Part shown: in pieces, positions 50,962 through 59,653 of the stretch
How the letters are laid out: every line of letters begins with the position of its first letter
Numbering within the stretch: position 1 is the first letter of the stretch
Origin: Eleftheria terrae
GTDB taxonomy: Bacteria > Pseudomonadota > Gammaproteobacteria > Burkholderiales > Burkholderiaceae_C
DNA: 64,000 nucleotides
Assembly: GCF_030419005.1 (NCBI RefSeq)
Contig: NZ_CP106951.1
Span: 4,278,001-4,342,000 of the forward strand
Reading direction: 5' to 3'
Position numbers and translations under genes: made by a program
Notes under the pieces: generated by a model
Databases searched by the model: none
What the model was told of the DNA's origin: nothing
The model's input: only the letters and a program-made list of their open reading frames with translations

Positions 50962-53040
50962 ATGTCCACCCCTGTCCTTCCCCTCGCCGCCGGCGTTGCG
51001 AGCGGCACGCGCACGGTGCGCGCGGCCTGCCCGCACGACTGCCCCGACACTTGTGCGATTCGCGTCACGGTGGAGGACGGCCGGGCGGTCAAGGTACAGG
51101 GCGACCCCGACCACCCGCCCACCCATGGCGCGCTGTGCCAGAAGGTGTCGCGCTATCCGGAGCGCACCTACCACCCGGACCGGGTGCTGCAGCCGCTGCG
51201 CCGCGTCGGCCCCAAGGGCAGCGGGCAGTTCGAGCCGGTCAGCTGGGATCAGGCGCTGGGCGACATCGCGGCGCGGCTGGGCGCCATCGCGGCCCGCGCG
51301 CCGGAGGCCATCGTGCCCTACAGCTATGCCGGCACCATGGGCCTGCTGCAGGGCGAGAGCATCGCCGCCCGCTTCTTCAACGCCCTGGGCGCCTCCCGGC
51401 TGGACCGCACCATCTGCGCCAGCGCCGGCGGCGATGCGCTGCTGGCCACCTACGGCGGCAAGGTCGGCATGCACCTGGAGCATTTCGCCGAGAGCCGGCT
51501 GATCCTGATCTGGGGCAGCAACTCGATCGCCTCCAACCTGCATTTCTGGACCCTGGCGCAGCAGGCCAAGCGGGCCGGCGCCAAGCTGGTCTGCATCGAC
51601 CCGCGCAAGACCGAGACCGCCGACAAATGCCACCAGCACATCGCGCTGCGGCCCGGCACCGACGGCGCGCTCGCCCTGGGCCTGATGCACGAGCTGGTTG
51701 TCAACGACTGGCTGGACCACGACTACATCGAGCGCCACACCGCCGGCTGGCCGGCGCTGCGCGAACGGGCGCTGCAGTGGCCGCCCGAGCGGGTGGCGGA
51801 GGTCTGCGGCATCAGCGCCGACGAGGTGCGGCAGCTGGCGCGCGACTACGCCACCACCCGCCCGGCCGCCATCCGGCTCAACTACGGCATGCAGCGGGTG
51901 CGCGGCGGCGGCAACGCCGTGCGGCTGGTCGCGGTGCTGCCCTGCCTGGTGGGCGCCTGGCGCCATCGCGCCGGCGGCCTGCTGCTGTCGGCCTCCGGCT
52001 GGTTCCCGGTGGACCGTGCCGCCCTGCAGCGGCCCGACCTGCTGCGCGGCCGGCAGCCACGCACCATCAACATGAGCACCATCGGCGACGACCTGCTGCG
52101 CGAAGCCTCGCCCGGCTTCGGCCCGAAGATCGAGGCGCTGGTGGTCTACAACAGCAATCCGGTGGCGGTGGCCCCGGAGTCGGCCAAGGTGGTGCAGGGT
52201 TTCGCCCGCGACGACCTGTTCACCGTGGTGCTGGAGCATTTCCTGACCGACACCGCCGACATGGCCGACTACGTGTTGCCCGCCACCACCCAGCTGGAGC
52301 ACCTCGACGTGCACACCAGCTACGGCCACACCTATGCCCTGCTGAACGAGCCGGCCATCGCGCCGCTCGGCCAGGCGCGGCCGAACACCCAGATCTTCCG
52401 CGACCTGGCCGCCCGCATGGGGCTGGACGACCCCTGCCTGCAGGAAAGCGACGAAAGCCTGGCGGCCTCGGCCTTCAGCCGGGATGTCGACCTGCAGACG
52501 CTGCGCCGCCAGCACTGGGTCAAGCTGCCGTTGCCGGAGGCCCCGTTCGCCGAGGGCGGCTTCCCGACCGCGTCGGGCCGCTGCGAGATCGACGCGGCGG
52601 CCGCCGGTGGCACGCCCGACCATGTGCCCAACTACGAGTCGGCCGCCTCCACGCCCGAGCTGGCGCGGCGCTACCCGCTGGCCATGATCTCGCCGCCGGC
52701 GCGCAACTTCCTCAACTCGTCCTTCGTCAACGTCAAGAGCCTGCGTGACATCGAAGGCGAGCCGCTGCTGGAGATCCACCCCGACGACGCCGCTGCCCGC
52801 GGCATCGCCGACGGCCAGCGCGTGTGCGTCTTCAACGACCGCGGCGAACACCGCTGTGCGGCGCGCGTCTCGCTGCGGGCGCGGCCCGGCGTGGTCAACG
52901 GCCTGGGCATCTGGTGGCGCAAGTTCGGCGTCGACGGCACCAATGTGAACCAGCTGACCCACCAGCGCCTGACCGACCTGGGCCGCGCGCCCTGCTTCTA
53001 CGACGTGCTGGTGGAGGTGCGGCCGGAGGAGGGCGCCTGA
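50962..53040 (+). CDS. molybdopterin-dependent oxidoreductase (DMSO reductase superfamily)
   Basis: A 692-aa catalytic-type subunit. The N-terminal 4Fe-4S motif uses C23, C27, C31 and C59 (ACPHDCPDTCAI and HGALCQK). Cofactor-binding segments follow: YSYAGTMGLLQGESIA, LILIWGSNSIASNLHFW, VCIDPRKTETADKCHQHI and the C-terminal molydopterin dinucleotide domain (LLEIHPDDAAARGIADGQRV). No twin-arginine signal is seen, so it is probably cytoplasmic. No partner Fe-S or membrane subunit gene is adjacent. Members of this stand-alone group are often annotated as formate dehydrogenase-like, but the substrate is unknown. Confidence 0.88.
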   Translation: MSTPVLPLAAGVASGTRTVRAACPHDCPDTCAIRVTVEDGRAVKVQGDPDHPPTHGALCQKVSRYPERTYHPDRVLQPLRRVGPKGSGQFEPVSWDQALGDIAARLGAIAARAPEAIVPYSYAGTMGLLQGESIAARFFNALGASRLDRTICASAGGDALLATYGGKVGMHLEHFAESRLILIWGSNSIASNLHFWTLAQQAKRAGAKLVCIDPRKTETADKCHQHIALRPGTDGALALGLMHELVVNDWLDHDYIERHTAGWPALRERALQWPPERVAEVCGISADEVRQLARDYATTRPAAIRLNYGMQRVRGGGNAVRLVAVLPCLVGAWRHRAGGLLLSASGWFPVDRAALQRPDLLRGRQPRTINMSTIGDDLLREASPGFGPKIEALVVYNSNPVAVAPESAKVVQGFARDDLFTVVLEHFLTDTADMADYVLPATTQLEHLDVHTSYGHTYALLNEPAIAPLGQARPNTQIFRDLAARMGLDDPCLQESDESLAASAFSRDVDLQTLRRQHWVKLPLPEAPFAEGGFPTASGRCEIDAAAAGGTPDHVPNYESAASTPELARRYPLAMISPPARNFLNSSFVNVKSLRDIEGEPLLEIHPDDAAARGIADGQRVCVFNDRGEHRCAARVSLRARPGVVNGLGIWWRKFGVDGTNVNQLTHQRLTDLGRAPCFYDVLVEVRPEEGA

Positions 53041-54137
53041 TGCGGCTGGCGCGCTGGCTGGCCGGCGGCACGGTGGCCGGACTCGCCGCGGTGGCCGGGC
53101 TGGGGCTGGCCGGCTGCGGCAGCCTCGGCTACTACACGCAGTCGATGCGCGGCCACCTGTCGATGATGCACAGCGCCCGGCCGGTGCCCGAATGGCTGGG
53201 CGAAGCGGGCACCACCGAGCCGCTGCGCAGCCGGCTGCTGCTGTCGCAGCGCATGCGCGACTTCGCCGTCAGCGAGCTGAAGCTGCCGGACAACGACAGC
53301 TACCGCCGCTACGCCGACCTGCAGCGCCCGGCCGCGGTGTGGAACGTGGTGGCGGCGCCCGAGCTGAGCCTGAAGCTCAAGACCTGGTGCTTCCCGGTGG
53401 TGGGCTGCGTCGGCTACCGGGGCTATTTCGACAAGGCCGAGGCCGACCGGGTGGCCGCCGAACTGCGGGCCGAGGGCCTGGAGGTGTCGGTCTACGGCGT
53501 GCCGGCGTATTCCACGCTGGGCTGGTTCGACGACCCGCTGCTCAACACCTTCATCCACTACCCGGAAGGCGAGCTGGCCCGGCTGATCTTCCACGAGCTG
53601 GCCCACCAGATCGCCTATGCCAAGGGTGACACCACCTTCAACGAATCCTTCGCCACCGCGGTGGAGCGCATCGGCGGGCAGCGCTGGCTGGCCGAGCATG
53701 CCGACGCGGCCGCGCGCGAGGAATACGAACGGTTCGACGCCAGGCGCCAGGACTTCCGCGCGCTGACGCTGGCCTGGCGGGAGCGCCTGGCCGCGCTCTA
53801 CCAGGAGCCGCTGCCGCCGGAGGCCATGCGGGCCCGCAAGGCCGAGCTGTTCGCCCAGATGCGGGCCGAGTACAACACGATGAAGCAGGCGCGCTGGGGC
53901 GGCTATGCCGGCTACGACGGCTGGTTTGCGCGAGCCAACAACGCTTCGCTGGGCGTCCTGGCGGCCTATAACGAACTGGTGCCGGCCTTCGAGCGCCTGT
54001 TCGACGCGCAGGGCGGCGACTTCCAGCGCTTCTACGACGAAGTGCGCCGCCTGGCCGAGCTGCCACGCGAGCAACGCCGCCAGGCGCTCGGCCTGCCGGC
54101 CGTGGCGGCGCCATCAACCGGAGCTTCCGCACCGTGA
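53040..54137 (+). CDS. lipoprotein aminopeptidase-like zinc protease (PF10023 type)
   Basis: A 365-aa predicted lipoprotein. Lipobox LGLAGCGSLGYYTQ (acylated cysteine about residue 23), then a gluzincin-type zinc site: HELAH in LARLIFHELAHQIAYAKGD, with the third ligand glutamate likely in TTFNESFATAVERIGG. These segments match the putative aminopeptidase family of gram-negative bacteria. The ATG at 53040 shares a base with the preceding stop (TGATG), so it is translationally coupled to the molybdopterin enzyme. Activity and cell location (probably the periplasmic face) are inferred. Confidence 0.85.
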   Translation: MRLARWLAGGTVAGLAAVAGLGLAGCGSLGYYTQSMRGHLSMMHSARPVPEWLGEAGTTEPLRSRLLLSQRMRDFAVSELKLPDNDSYRRYADLQRPAAVWNVVAAPELSLKLKTWCFPVVGCVGYRGYFDKAEADRVAAELRAEGLEVSVYGVPAYSTLGWFDDPLLNTFIHYPEGELARLIFHELAHQIAYAKGDTTFNESFATAVERIGGQRWLAEHADAAAREEYERFDARRQDFRALTLAWRERLAALYQEPLPPEAMRARKAELFAQMRAEYNTMKQARWGGYAGYDGWFARANNASLGVLAAYNELVPAFERLFDAQGGDFQRFYDEVRRLAELPREQRRQALGLPAVAAPSTGASAP

Positions 54138-54463
54138 GCCACGACCAAGAGATCCACCTGCAGCGCGAACACGGCCTGGGCCTGGCACGCGCCCGCGAGC
54201 TGGCGGCCCAATGGGCCGAAGATGCCGAGGAGCAGTACGGCATGGCCTGCCGCATCGAGGAAGGCGAGACGAGCGACCTGCTGTACTTCAGCCGTGACGG
54301 CGTGCAGGGCACGCTGGCCGTGGAGCCGGCCCGCCTGGTGCTGCAAGCCCGCCTGGGCGGGCTGCTGGCGGGGTTCCGGCAGGTCGTCGAGGCGCGGGTG
54401 GCGCGCAAGCTCGACGAATTGCTGGCCCTGGAATGCCAACGCCCGTCGCAGCGCAAGGGCTAG
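54134..54463 (+). CDS. polyhydroxyalkanoic acid system (PHA granule region) family protein
   Basis: A 109-aa soluble protein resembling the small PHA_gran_rgn family: HLQREHGLGLARARELAAQW, then YGMACRIEEGETSDLLYFSR, GVQGTLAVEPARLVLQARLG and GGLLAGFRQVVEARVARKLDELL. The pattern is a helix followed by a START-like sheet. The GTG at 54134 overlaps the aminopeptidase stop (GTGA). Family members are found near polyhydroxyalkanoate genes, but none is adjacent here. The function is not established. Confidence 0.75.
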   Translation: MSHDQEIHLQREHGLGLARARELAAQWAEDAEEQYGMACRIEEGETSDLLYFSRDGVQGTLAVEPARLVLQARLGGLLAGFRQVVEARVARKLDELLALECQRPSQRKG

Positions 54464-54548
54464 TGCCCGGCCACCAGAGGGACGATGGAGCCAGGCACTG
54501 GAGGGTGTTGCGGCATGCCGGGCGGGCGGGGAATGCCGCCCGCGGCCA

Positions 54549-54803
54549 TCACTTCAGCGATTCGATCAGGTCGATGTAGTCCTGCATGGCCTGCTCGCTG
54601 GTCTTGCCCTTGAGCGTGTTCCAGGCATCCCACTTCGCGCGGCCGACGAAATCGGTCATGCCGGGGCGGTCGCCCTCCACGTCACCGGTGCTGGCCTGCT
54701 TGTAGAGCGCGTAGATCTTCAGCAGCGTCATGTTGTCGGGCTTCTCGGGCAGCGACTTCGATTCGGCGACGGCTTGCTCGAAGCGGGCTTTCAGGTCGGA
54801 CAT
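54549..54803 (-). CDS. acyl-CoA-binding protein
   Basis: Small four-helix ACBP (84 aa) that binds long-chain acyl-CoA in the cytoplasm. Family residues: FEQAVAESKSLPEKPDNMTL, LKIYALYKQASTGDVEGDRPG and AKWDAWNTLKGKTSEQAMQDYI, including the conserved Tyr, Lys and Trp of the ligand pocket. The ATG at 54803 has a perfect AAGGAG ribosome site; an in-frame extension upstream is rejected. ACBPs are common in eukaryotes and scattered among bacteria, so this copy may trace to an old transfer. Divergent from the LysR gene. Confidence 0.93.
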   Translation of the reverse strand: MSDLKARFEQAVAESKSLPEKPDNMTLLKIYALYKQASTGDVEGDRPGMTDFVGRAKWDAWNTLKGKTSEQAMQDYIDLIESLK

Positions 54804-54911
54804 GGATGCGATCTCCTTGGATGAAAACGGATGCGCTGCGCATCGTAGTGCATGGGCATGCGGGCGCACCCCCGATGCGGTCAGTCCTTCATGTAGTTAC
54901 ACTGCCGGCTC

Positions 54912-55835
54912 GTGGAAACCAAGTGGTTAGAAGATTTCGTCAGCCTGGCAGAGACGCGCAGCTTCTCGCGTTCCGCGCAATTGCGCCATGTCACGCAACC
55001 GGCCTTCTCGCGGCGCATCCAGGCACTGGAAGGCTGGGTCGGCATCGACCTGGTGGACCGGTCGTCCTACCCCACCCGGTTGACGCCAGCCGGCGAGACC
55101 TTCCTCGCGCAGGCGCTCGAGATCCTCGGCACCTTGCAGGCCACCCGCAACATGATGCGCGGCCATCGCTCGGCCGGGCAGGACATGATCGAGTTCGCGG
55201 TGCCGCACACGCTGGCCTTCAGCTTCTTCCCGCACTGGGTGATGAGCCTGCGCAAGAGCTTCGGCGCGGTGAAGAGCCGGCTGATCGCGCTGAACGTGCA
55301 CGACGCGGTGATGCGCATGGCCGAAGGCAGCTGCGACCTGCTGATCGCCTATCACCATGCGTCGCAGCCATTGCAGCTCAACCCTGACCGCTACGAGATG
55401 CTGAGCCTGGGGCAGGAGACGCTCGCCCCCTACGCCAAGGCCGGGCCCGACGGCCAGCCGCTGTTCCGCATTCCGGCCCGGCCCAGCGAGCGGGTGCCTT
55501 TCCTCAGCTACGCCTCCGGTGCCTACCTGGGCCGGCTGGTCGACCTGATCACCAAGCGTTCGCCAGTGCCGCTGAACCTGGACGCCATCTACGAGACCGA
55601 CATGGCCGAGGGCCTGAAGGCGATGGCCCTCGAAGGCCATGGCCTGGCCTTCCTGCCCGCCAGCTCGGTGAAGAAGGAGCTGCGGGCCCGCCGCCTGGTG
55701 CTGGCCGCGCCGGCCGGCTCGCACGAGGTGGTGATGGACGTGCGCATCTACCGCGAGCGGCCCGAGGCCGCCAAGCACGTGCGCCATGGCGTGCAGGCGC
55801 TGTGGGACTACCTGCGCGAAACACGTCACGCTTGA
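54912..55835 (+). CDS. LysR-family regulator, HypT-like
   Basis: A 307-aa LysR regulator. The helix-turn-helix is FSRSAQLRHVTQPAFSRRIQALE (residues 19-40). The opening METKWLEDFVSLAETRSFSR resembles Escherichia coli HypT/YjiE (ETKWLYDF), a hypochlorite-responsive regulator. Effector domain segments include EFAVPHTLAFSFFPHWV, SYASGAYLGRLVDLITKRS and ALEGHGLAFLPASSV. The GTG at 54912 has no ribosome site, but TACACT (54898-54903) ends eight bases upstream, consistent with a leaderless message. Target genes are not evident; ACBP is the divergent neighbour. Confidence 0.85.
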   Translation: METKWLEDFVSLAETRSFSRSAQLRHVTQPAFSRRIQALEGWVGIDLVDRSSYPTRLTPAGETFLAQALEILGTLQATRNMMRGHRSAGQDMIEFAVPHTLAFSFFPHWVMSLRKSFGAVKSRLIALNVHDAVMRMAEGSCDLLIAYHHASQPLQLNPDRYEMLSLGQETLAPYAKAGPDGQPLFRIPARPSERVPFLSYASGAYLGRLVDLITKRSPVPLNLDAIYETDMAEGLKAMALEGHGLAFLPASSVKKELRARRLVLAAPAGSHEVVMDVRIYRERPEAAKHVRHGVQALWDYLRETRHA

Positions 55836-55979
55836 CGCCCTGGTGCGCGGGCGGCGGTCGCCGCCGCTCGCGCCGCTGCCGATAATCGGCGCCACGGGCC
55901 GCACCGCCGGCCCGCCATCCGGCCGCAGAGCCGGCAAGCGACGCCAGGGGCCGCGCAGTGCTCCGGAGGAATACACATC

Positions 55980-58211
55980 ATGGGCTGGGCAGGGCTGGTG
56001 ACAGCCGTCGTGATCACCTGCGCGCTCGCGCCGCTGCTGTTGCGGCTGCGCGCGCTGGCCGAATGGCGCTTGCCGTCGAGCGTGCAGCGCCGTCCGGGGC
56101 CGCCGCGCCTGCAGGCCACGGTGGAGGACCTGTTCGCGCCGATCGATGCCGAATTGCGGGAGCTTGGCTTCGTGCCCAGCCATGCCGCCGAGCTGCGCGC
56201 CACGCCACGCGGCCTCACCCCGTGGCAGCCGCTGCGGCTGTACCGGCACCGGCACTATCCGATGATCGCGCAGCTGGCCGGGCCGCCGGGGGCGCAATGG
56301 CCGAACCTGCCCCTGCTGGAGCTGTATGCCGAGGTGAAGGAAGGCCTGGTGGTCGCCACCAGCAACCGGCCATGGCGGCAGGTGCCGCCACACCAGCTGG
56401 TGCTGAAGTCGGGCGGGGAGCGGTTCGCCAGCGTGCGGTCCCAGTACGAGCGGCAACTGGCCGCCATGCATGCCGAAGGCCTGCCCGACTTCCTGCCGTG
56501 GGGCGACGCGGCTGACATCGAAGCCCGCCTGGAATCCTTCGAGCAGCGCTTGCTGGAGGCGGCTCTCCAGCGCGGCTGGTGTACGGCCGACGGCGAGACC
56601 CTGGCCTTCGCCCCAAGCCGCTTGCTGGACCTGGCCTGGCGGCAATGGCGCCACGACCGCGAGCTGGCCGCGCTGCTGCGCGACACCGGCGTGCCGGCCA
56701 CCCTGCGCGAGCGGCAGGCCCCGCTGGAACGCAGCCTGGCCCTGTTTGTGGCGACCAAGGCACGGCCGCGGGCCCGAGTGGCGCCGGCTGTCCAGTGGAC
56801 GCTTTACCTCGCCAGCAGCCTGCCGCTGCTGCTCGCCTGCGCGGTGGTGGGCGGGCCGCTGTCGGCCTTGCTGGCGCTGCCGGTGCTGGCCCTGCACGAC
56901 CTGGGGCGCTGGGCCGCCTTGCGGGCGTGCGGCGAGCGCAACCCGCAGCTGGGCCTGTGGCCCCTGGTCGGCGGCCCCGGCTTCGACGCCGAGCGCCGCC
57001 CCGCGCCGAGGGAGCGCACGCTCCTGCTGCTGGCAGGCGCGCTGCCTGGCCTGCTGCTGGGCGGCCTGCTCTGGGTCGCGGCGCCGGAGCTGCCGGCGTT
57101 GCGGCTGCTGGCTGGCTGGCTGTGGCTGCTCAATGGCATTTCCCTGCTGCCGCTGCCGCCCCTGCCGGGAGCCGAAGGGCTGGCGATGGTGGACGTCCGC
57201 CGCCGCCCAGCGGTGCGGCTGGCCTGCGAGGCGCTGTGTGCGCTCGCTATCGCCGCATGGTGCTGGCACCTGGGCTGGCAGCCGGCCGCCGCACTGGCGG
57301 TGCTCTTGCTCGCGCTGCGCGCGCCTGGCTGGCGAGCGCTGCTGCGGCAAAGCCGCTTCGAACGGCGCTACCGGGCGGCAGCGCGCCGGCAGCCGCCGCC
57401 CGATGCCCGCGCCATCGCCCGGCTGTGCTTCCAGTTGCTGGAACGCATGTGCCCGGCCGCCGCGCTGAGCCAGCGCATCCCCATGGTCGAGGCCCTGCTT
57501 GCGCGACTGCGTGCCAAGGACGGCCGGCCGGCCCAGCTGCTGCCGCTGGCGGTGCTGCAGCTGGGCGTGCTGGTGCCGGTACTGGCGCTCGCGCCGGCCG
57601 CACTGGATGGGTTGATGCAGGCCCGCGCCGGCCTGGCAGGTGGGTCGCGGCCGGACGCCTCGGCCGAGGCCCGGCTGCGGGCGCTGGACATCGGCGCCCT
57701 GGCCGCCGCGCTCGACCCCCGCCCGCAGCGGCAAGGTGCCTCCGAACTGGCGCTGGCAGCCCTGGCCCAGCGCACCGGCGCGCCCCTGCCGCCCGAGGTG
57801 CGCGAGCTCTACCTCGCGCGCGACGGGCTGGACGCCGGCACCGGCCTGAACCTGCTGCCCAGTGCCGACGTGCAGCCGCTGCGGGACAACCGGCCGCGCC
57901 TGGCGGCCCAGCTCGGCGCCCGGCTGCGCGAACTGCACCCCAGGCAGCCGGTGCCGCGCGTCGAGCAGGCCTGCGCGACGCCCGCCACCGCGGCCTGCCA
58001 GGTGGCGCTCGAGCAGGTGCTGTCCTGGCTGCAGGTCGGCCAAGTAGAGGGCCGGCCGCTGCTGCTCCACCCCCGGCCCGAGGGGCGAGGCTGGCGGCTG
58101 GTGTCGCTCGACACCGAGCAGGGCCGCCTGGCCGAGGAGGCCGGGCTGCGCGAGTTGCTGCAACAGCGCTGGCGAGAGGGTCAGGGGGTGCCGGCTTCGG
58201 CCGCCGAGTGA
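55980..58211 (+). CDS. membrane protein with degenerate M50-like core and C-terminal SUKH-like domain
   Basis: Not assigned to a named family. 743 aa. One N-terminal membrane helix (residues 3-21), a soluble region to about 265, a hydrophobic core of about five helices (272-303, 347-367, 371-393, 413-445, 518-540) and a soluble C-terminus. ALPVLALHDLGRWAALRACG followed by LGLWPLVGG has the layout of a site-2 protease HExxH helix, but the motif is HDLGR (306-310). LLNGISLLPLPPLPGAEG (383-400) mirrors the M50 N-x-LPxxPLDGG helix without the aspartate. Residues 590-735 (TGAPLPPEVRELYLARDGLD, NLLPSADVQPLRDN) resemble an SMI1/KNR4 fold. GGAGG precedes the ATG. Confidence 0.8.
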   Translation: MGWAGLVTAVVITCALAPLLLRLRALAEWRLPSSVQRRPGPPRLQATVEDLFAPIDAELRELGFVPSHAAELRATPRGLTPWQPLRLYRHRHYPMIAQLAGPPGAQWPNLPLLELYAEVKEGLVVATSNRPWRQVPPHQLVLKSGGERFASVRSQYERQLAAMHAEGLPDFLPWGDAADIEARLESFEQRLLEAALQRGWCTADGETLAFAPSRLLDLAWRQWRHDRELAALLRDTGVPATLRERQAPLERSLALFVATKARPRARVAPAVQWTLYLASSLPLLLACAVVGGPLSALLALPVLALHDLGRWAALRACGERNPQLGLWPLVGGPGFDAERRPAPRERTLLLLAGALPGLLLGGLLWVAAPELPALRLLAGWLWLLNGISLLPLPPLPGAEGLAMVDVRRRPAVRLACEALCALAIAAWCWHLGWQPAAALAVLLLALRAPGWRALLRQSRFERRYRAAARRQPPPDARAIARLCFQLLERMCPAAALSQRIPMVEALLARLRAKDGRPAQLLPLAVLQLGVLVPVLALAPAALDGLMQARAGLAGGSRPDASAEARLRALDIGALAAALDPRPQRQGASELALAALAQRTGAPLPPEVRELYLARDGLDAGTGLNLLPSADVQPLRDNRPRLAAQLGARLRELHPRQPVPRVEQACATPATAACQVALEQVLSWLQVGQVEGRPLLLHPRPEGRGWRLVSLDTEQGRLAEEAGLRELLQQRWREGQGVPASAAE

Positions 58212-58289
58212 GGCCCGGCGCGGCCGCCCGTTCTGGTATTAACCCTGAGGCGTCATGCAGGGCCTGCATAAGGTCTCGTGGAAACAGCA

Positions 58290-58306
58290 TTGGCATCGCG
58301 TTTGCC
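58290..58306 (+). promoter_or_regulatory. candidate sigma-54 promoter of the acidic amino acid ABC transporter
   Basis: TTGGCATCGCGTTTGCC has the invariant GG (58292-58293) and GC (58304-58305) separated by ten bases, the defining -24/-12 spacing, and TTGGCA/TTTGC match the consensus well. It lies in the 500-base gap between the membrane-protein gene and the first binding protein, about 405 bases before that start. The remaining gap shows no credible gene and no obvious activator site. Acidic amino acid transporters of this type are RpoN-dependent in Pseudomonas. Confidence 0.5.
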
Positions 58307-58711
58307 TCGGCCGTACAGTTCGCCGCCAATCGACACCCCCGCCCCAGACCCGCCGAGCCTTCGATGAACCGCGCGCCTGCCAGACTCGCACCTGCTGCTG
58401 CCGGCCTTGCGCCCGCGGTGCCGGCATCGCGGCAGCGGCCCTCGGCGTCTTCACGCTCGTTCGCACAACGCCCCAAACAGGGGCGCCGGGCCGCGGCCCG
58501 GGTGGGCGGCAGCCCCTTCCCGCACGCAAGAAACCCCCACGGTTTGCCAAATGGGACCTCGCCAGCCGAGTTCCGATCGCAGACACTCCCGGCGCGCGCG
58601 ACATCACGCAGCGCTGATCAGGGCAGGCGCGACCGGCGCCTGCAGCGTTCGCGCCTTCGGCACCCCCGGGGCAGTGAATGCGGTTTTCTTGTAGTGGGTG
58701 AGGGTAGATCG

Positions 58712-59620
58712 ATGTTTTCCAGTGCTTGGGCACGCGCCGCTGGCGTTTCTCTGGTGGCCGGCAGTGCCGCCTTCTTGCAACTGACCCCGGCGCAGGCCGG
58801 CCCGGTGCTGGAGCGCATCCGCGCCAGCGGCACCATCACGCTGGCACACCGCGATTCCTCGGTACCGTTCTCGTATGTGGATGCGGACAAGAAGCCGCTG
58901 GGCTATGCGGTCGATGTCTGCCTGAAGCTGGCCGAGGCGGTGCGCAAGCACCTGCAGCTGAAGGCGATCAAGCCCAATTTCGTGCTCGCCAGCGCGGCCG
59001 ATCGCATGCCGATGATCGTCGAGGGCAAGGCCGACCTGGAATGCGGTTCGACCAGCAATAATGCCGAGCGCCGCAAGACGGTGGCCTTCACGGTGCCGCA
59101 CTACATCACCGGCGCCCGCTACATGGTGCGCTCGGACAGCAAGATCGAGGACCTGCCGCAGTTCGAGGGCAAGAAGCTGGTGTCCACCAAGGGCACCACG
59201 CCGATGCGCGCGGTTGACGCCGCCAACAAGGAACGGCTCTTGCGTATCACCGTGCTCGAGGCCGCCGACCATGCCAGCGCCACCGACATGGTGGAGAAGG
59301 GCCTGGCCGACGGTTTCGCAATGGACGACGTGCTGCTGTACGGCGTGATCTCCTCGCGGCCCGACCCCGGCAAGCTGAAGGTGGTGGGCAAGTTCCTGAC
59401 CATCGAGCCGCTGGCGATCATGCTGTCCAAGGACGATCCCGAGTTCAAGAAGATCATCGATGAAGAGATGAAGCGATTGATTCAGAGCCACGAGATTCAC
59501 CCCATCTATGAACGGTGGTTCCAGCGTCCCATCCCGCCGCGCAATGTGTCGCTCAACCTGCCCATGAGCTACCTGCTGAAGGACTTCTGGAAATACCCGA
59601 CAGACCAGGTCCCGTTCTGA
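58712..59620 (+). CDS. amino acid ABC transporter substrate-binding protein (first copy)
   Basis: Periplasmic binding protein (302 aa) of the family 3/GltI type. The signal peptide MFSSAWARAAGVSLVAGSAA ends near PAQAGP. Mature segments: LERIRASGTITLAHRDSSVP, FSYVDADKKPLGYAVDVCLK, VEGKADLECGSTSNNAERRK and the C-terminal IYERWFQRPIPPRNVSLNLP. It is clearly paralogous to the next gene (both end IPPRN-x-NxPMS). The open frame extends far upstream, but only the ATG at 58712 gives a signal peptide. A weak GAGGG lies about ten bases ahead. Confidence 0.9.
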   Translation: MFSSAWARAAGVSLVAGSAAFLQLTPAQAGPVLERIRASGTITLAHRDSSVPFSYVDADKKPLGYAVDVCLKLAEAVRKHLQLKAIKPNFVLASAADRMPMIVEGKADLECGSTSNNAERRKTVAFTVPHYITGARYMVRSDSKIEDLPQFEGKKLVSTKGTTPMRAVDAANKERLLRITVLEAADHASATDMVEKGLADGFAMDDVLLYGVISSRPDPGKLKVVGKFLTIEPLAIMLSKDDPEFKKIIDEEMKRLIQSHEIHPIYERWFQRPIPPRNVSLNLPMSYLLKDFWKYPTDQVPF

Positions 59621-59653
59621 TGCCAAGCTGACGCGCCCCGGAGCCCGCGGGCA

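Noticed and set aside
53040..53110. Reading the aminopeptidase gene from further upstream inside the molybdopterin gene
   Set aside because: The ATG at 53040 alone gives a proper lipoprotein signal peptide with the LAGC lipobox.
54927..58163. A 1078-codon minus-strand frame opposite the LysR and membrane-protein genes
   Set aside because: Antisense and Gln/Arg/Pro-rich. Although the plus-strand membrane protein is uncharacterised, it has membrane helices, a ribosome site and plausible domains, so the plus strand is preferred.
58255..58617. A 120-codon frame in the gap upstream of the first binding protein
   Set aside because: No ribosome site, biased Arg/Pro/Cys composition and no domain. 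It overlaps the candidate sigma-54 promoter.
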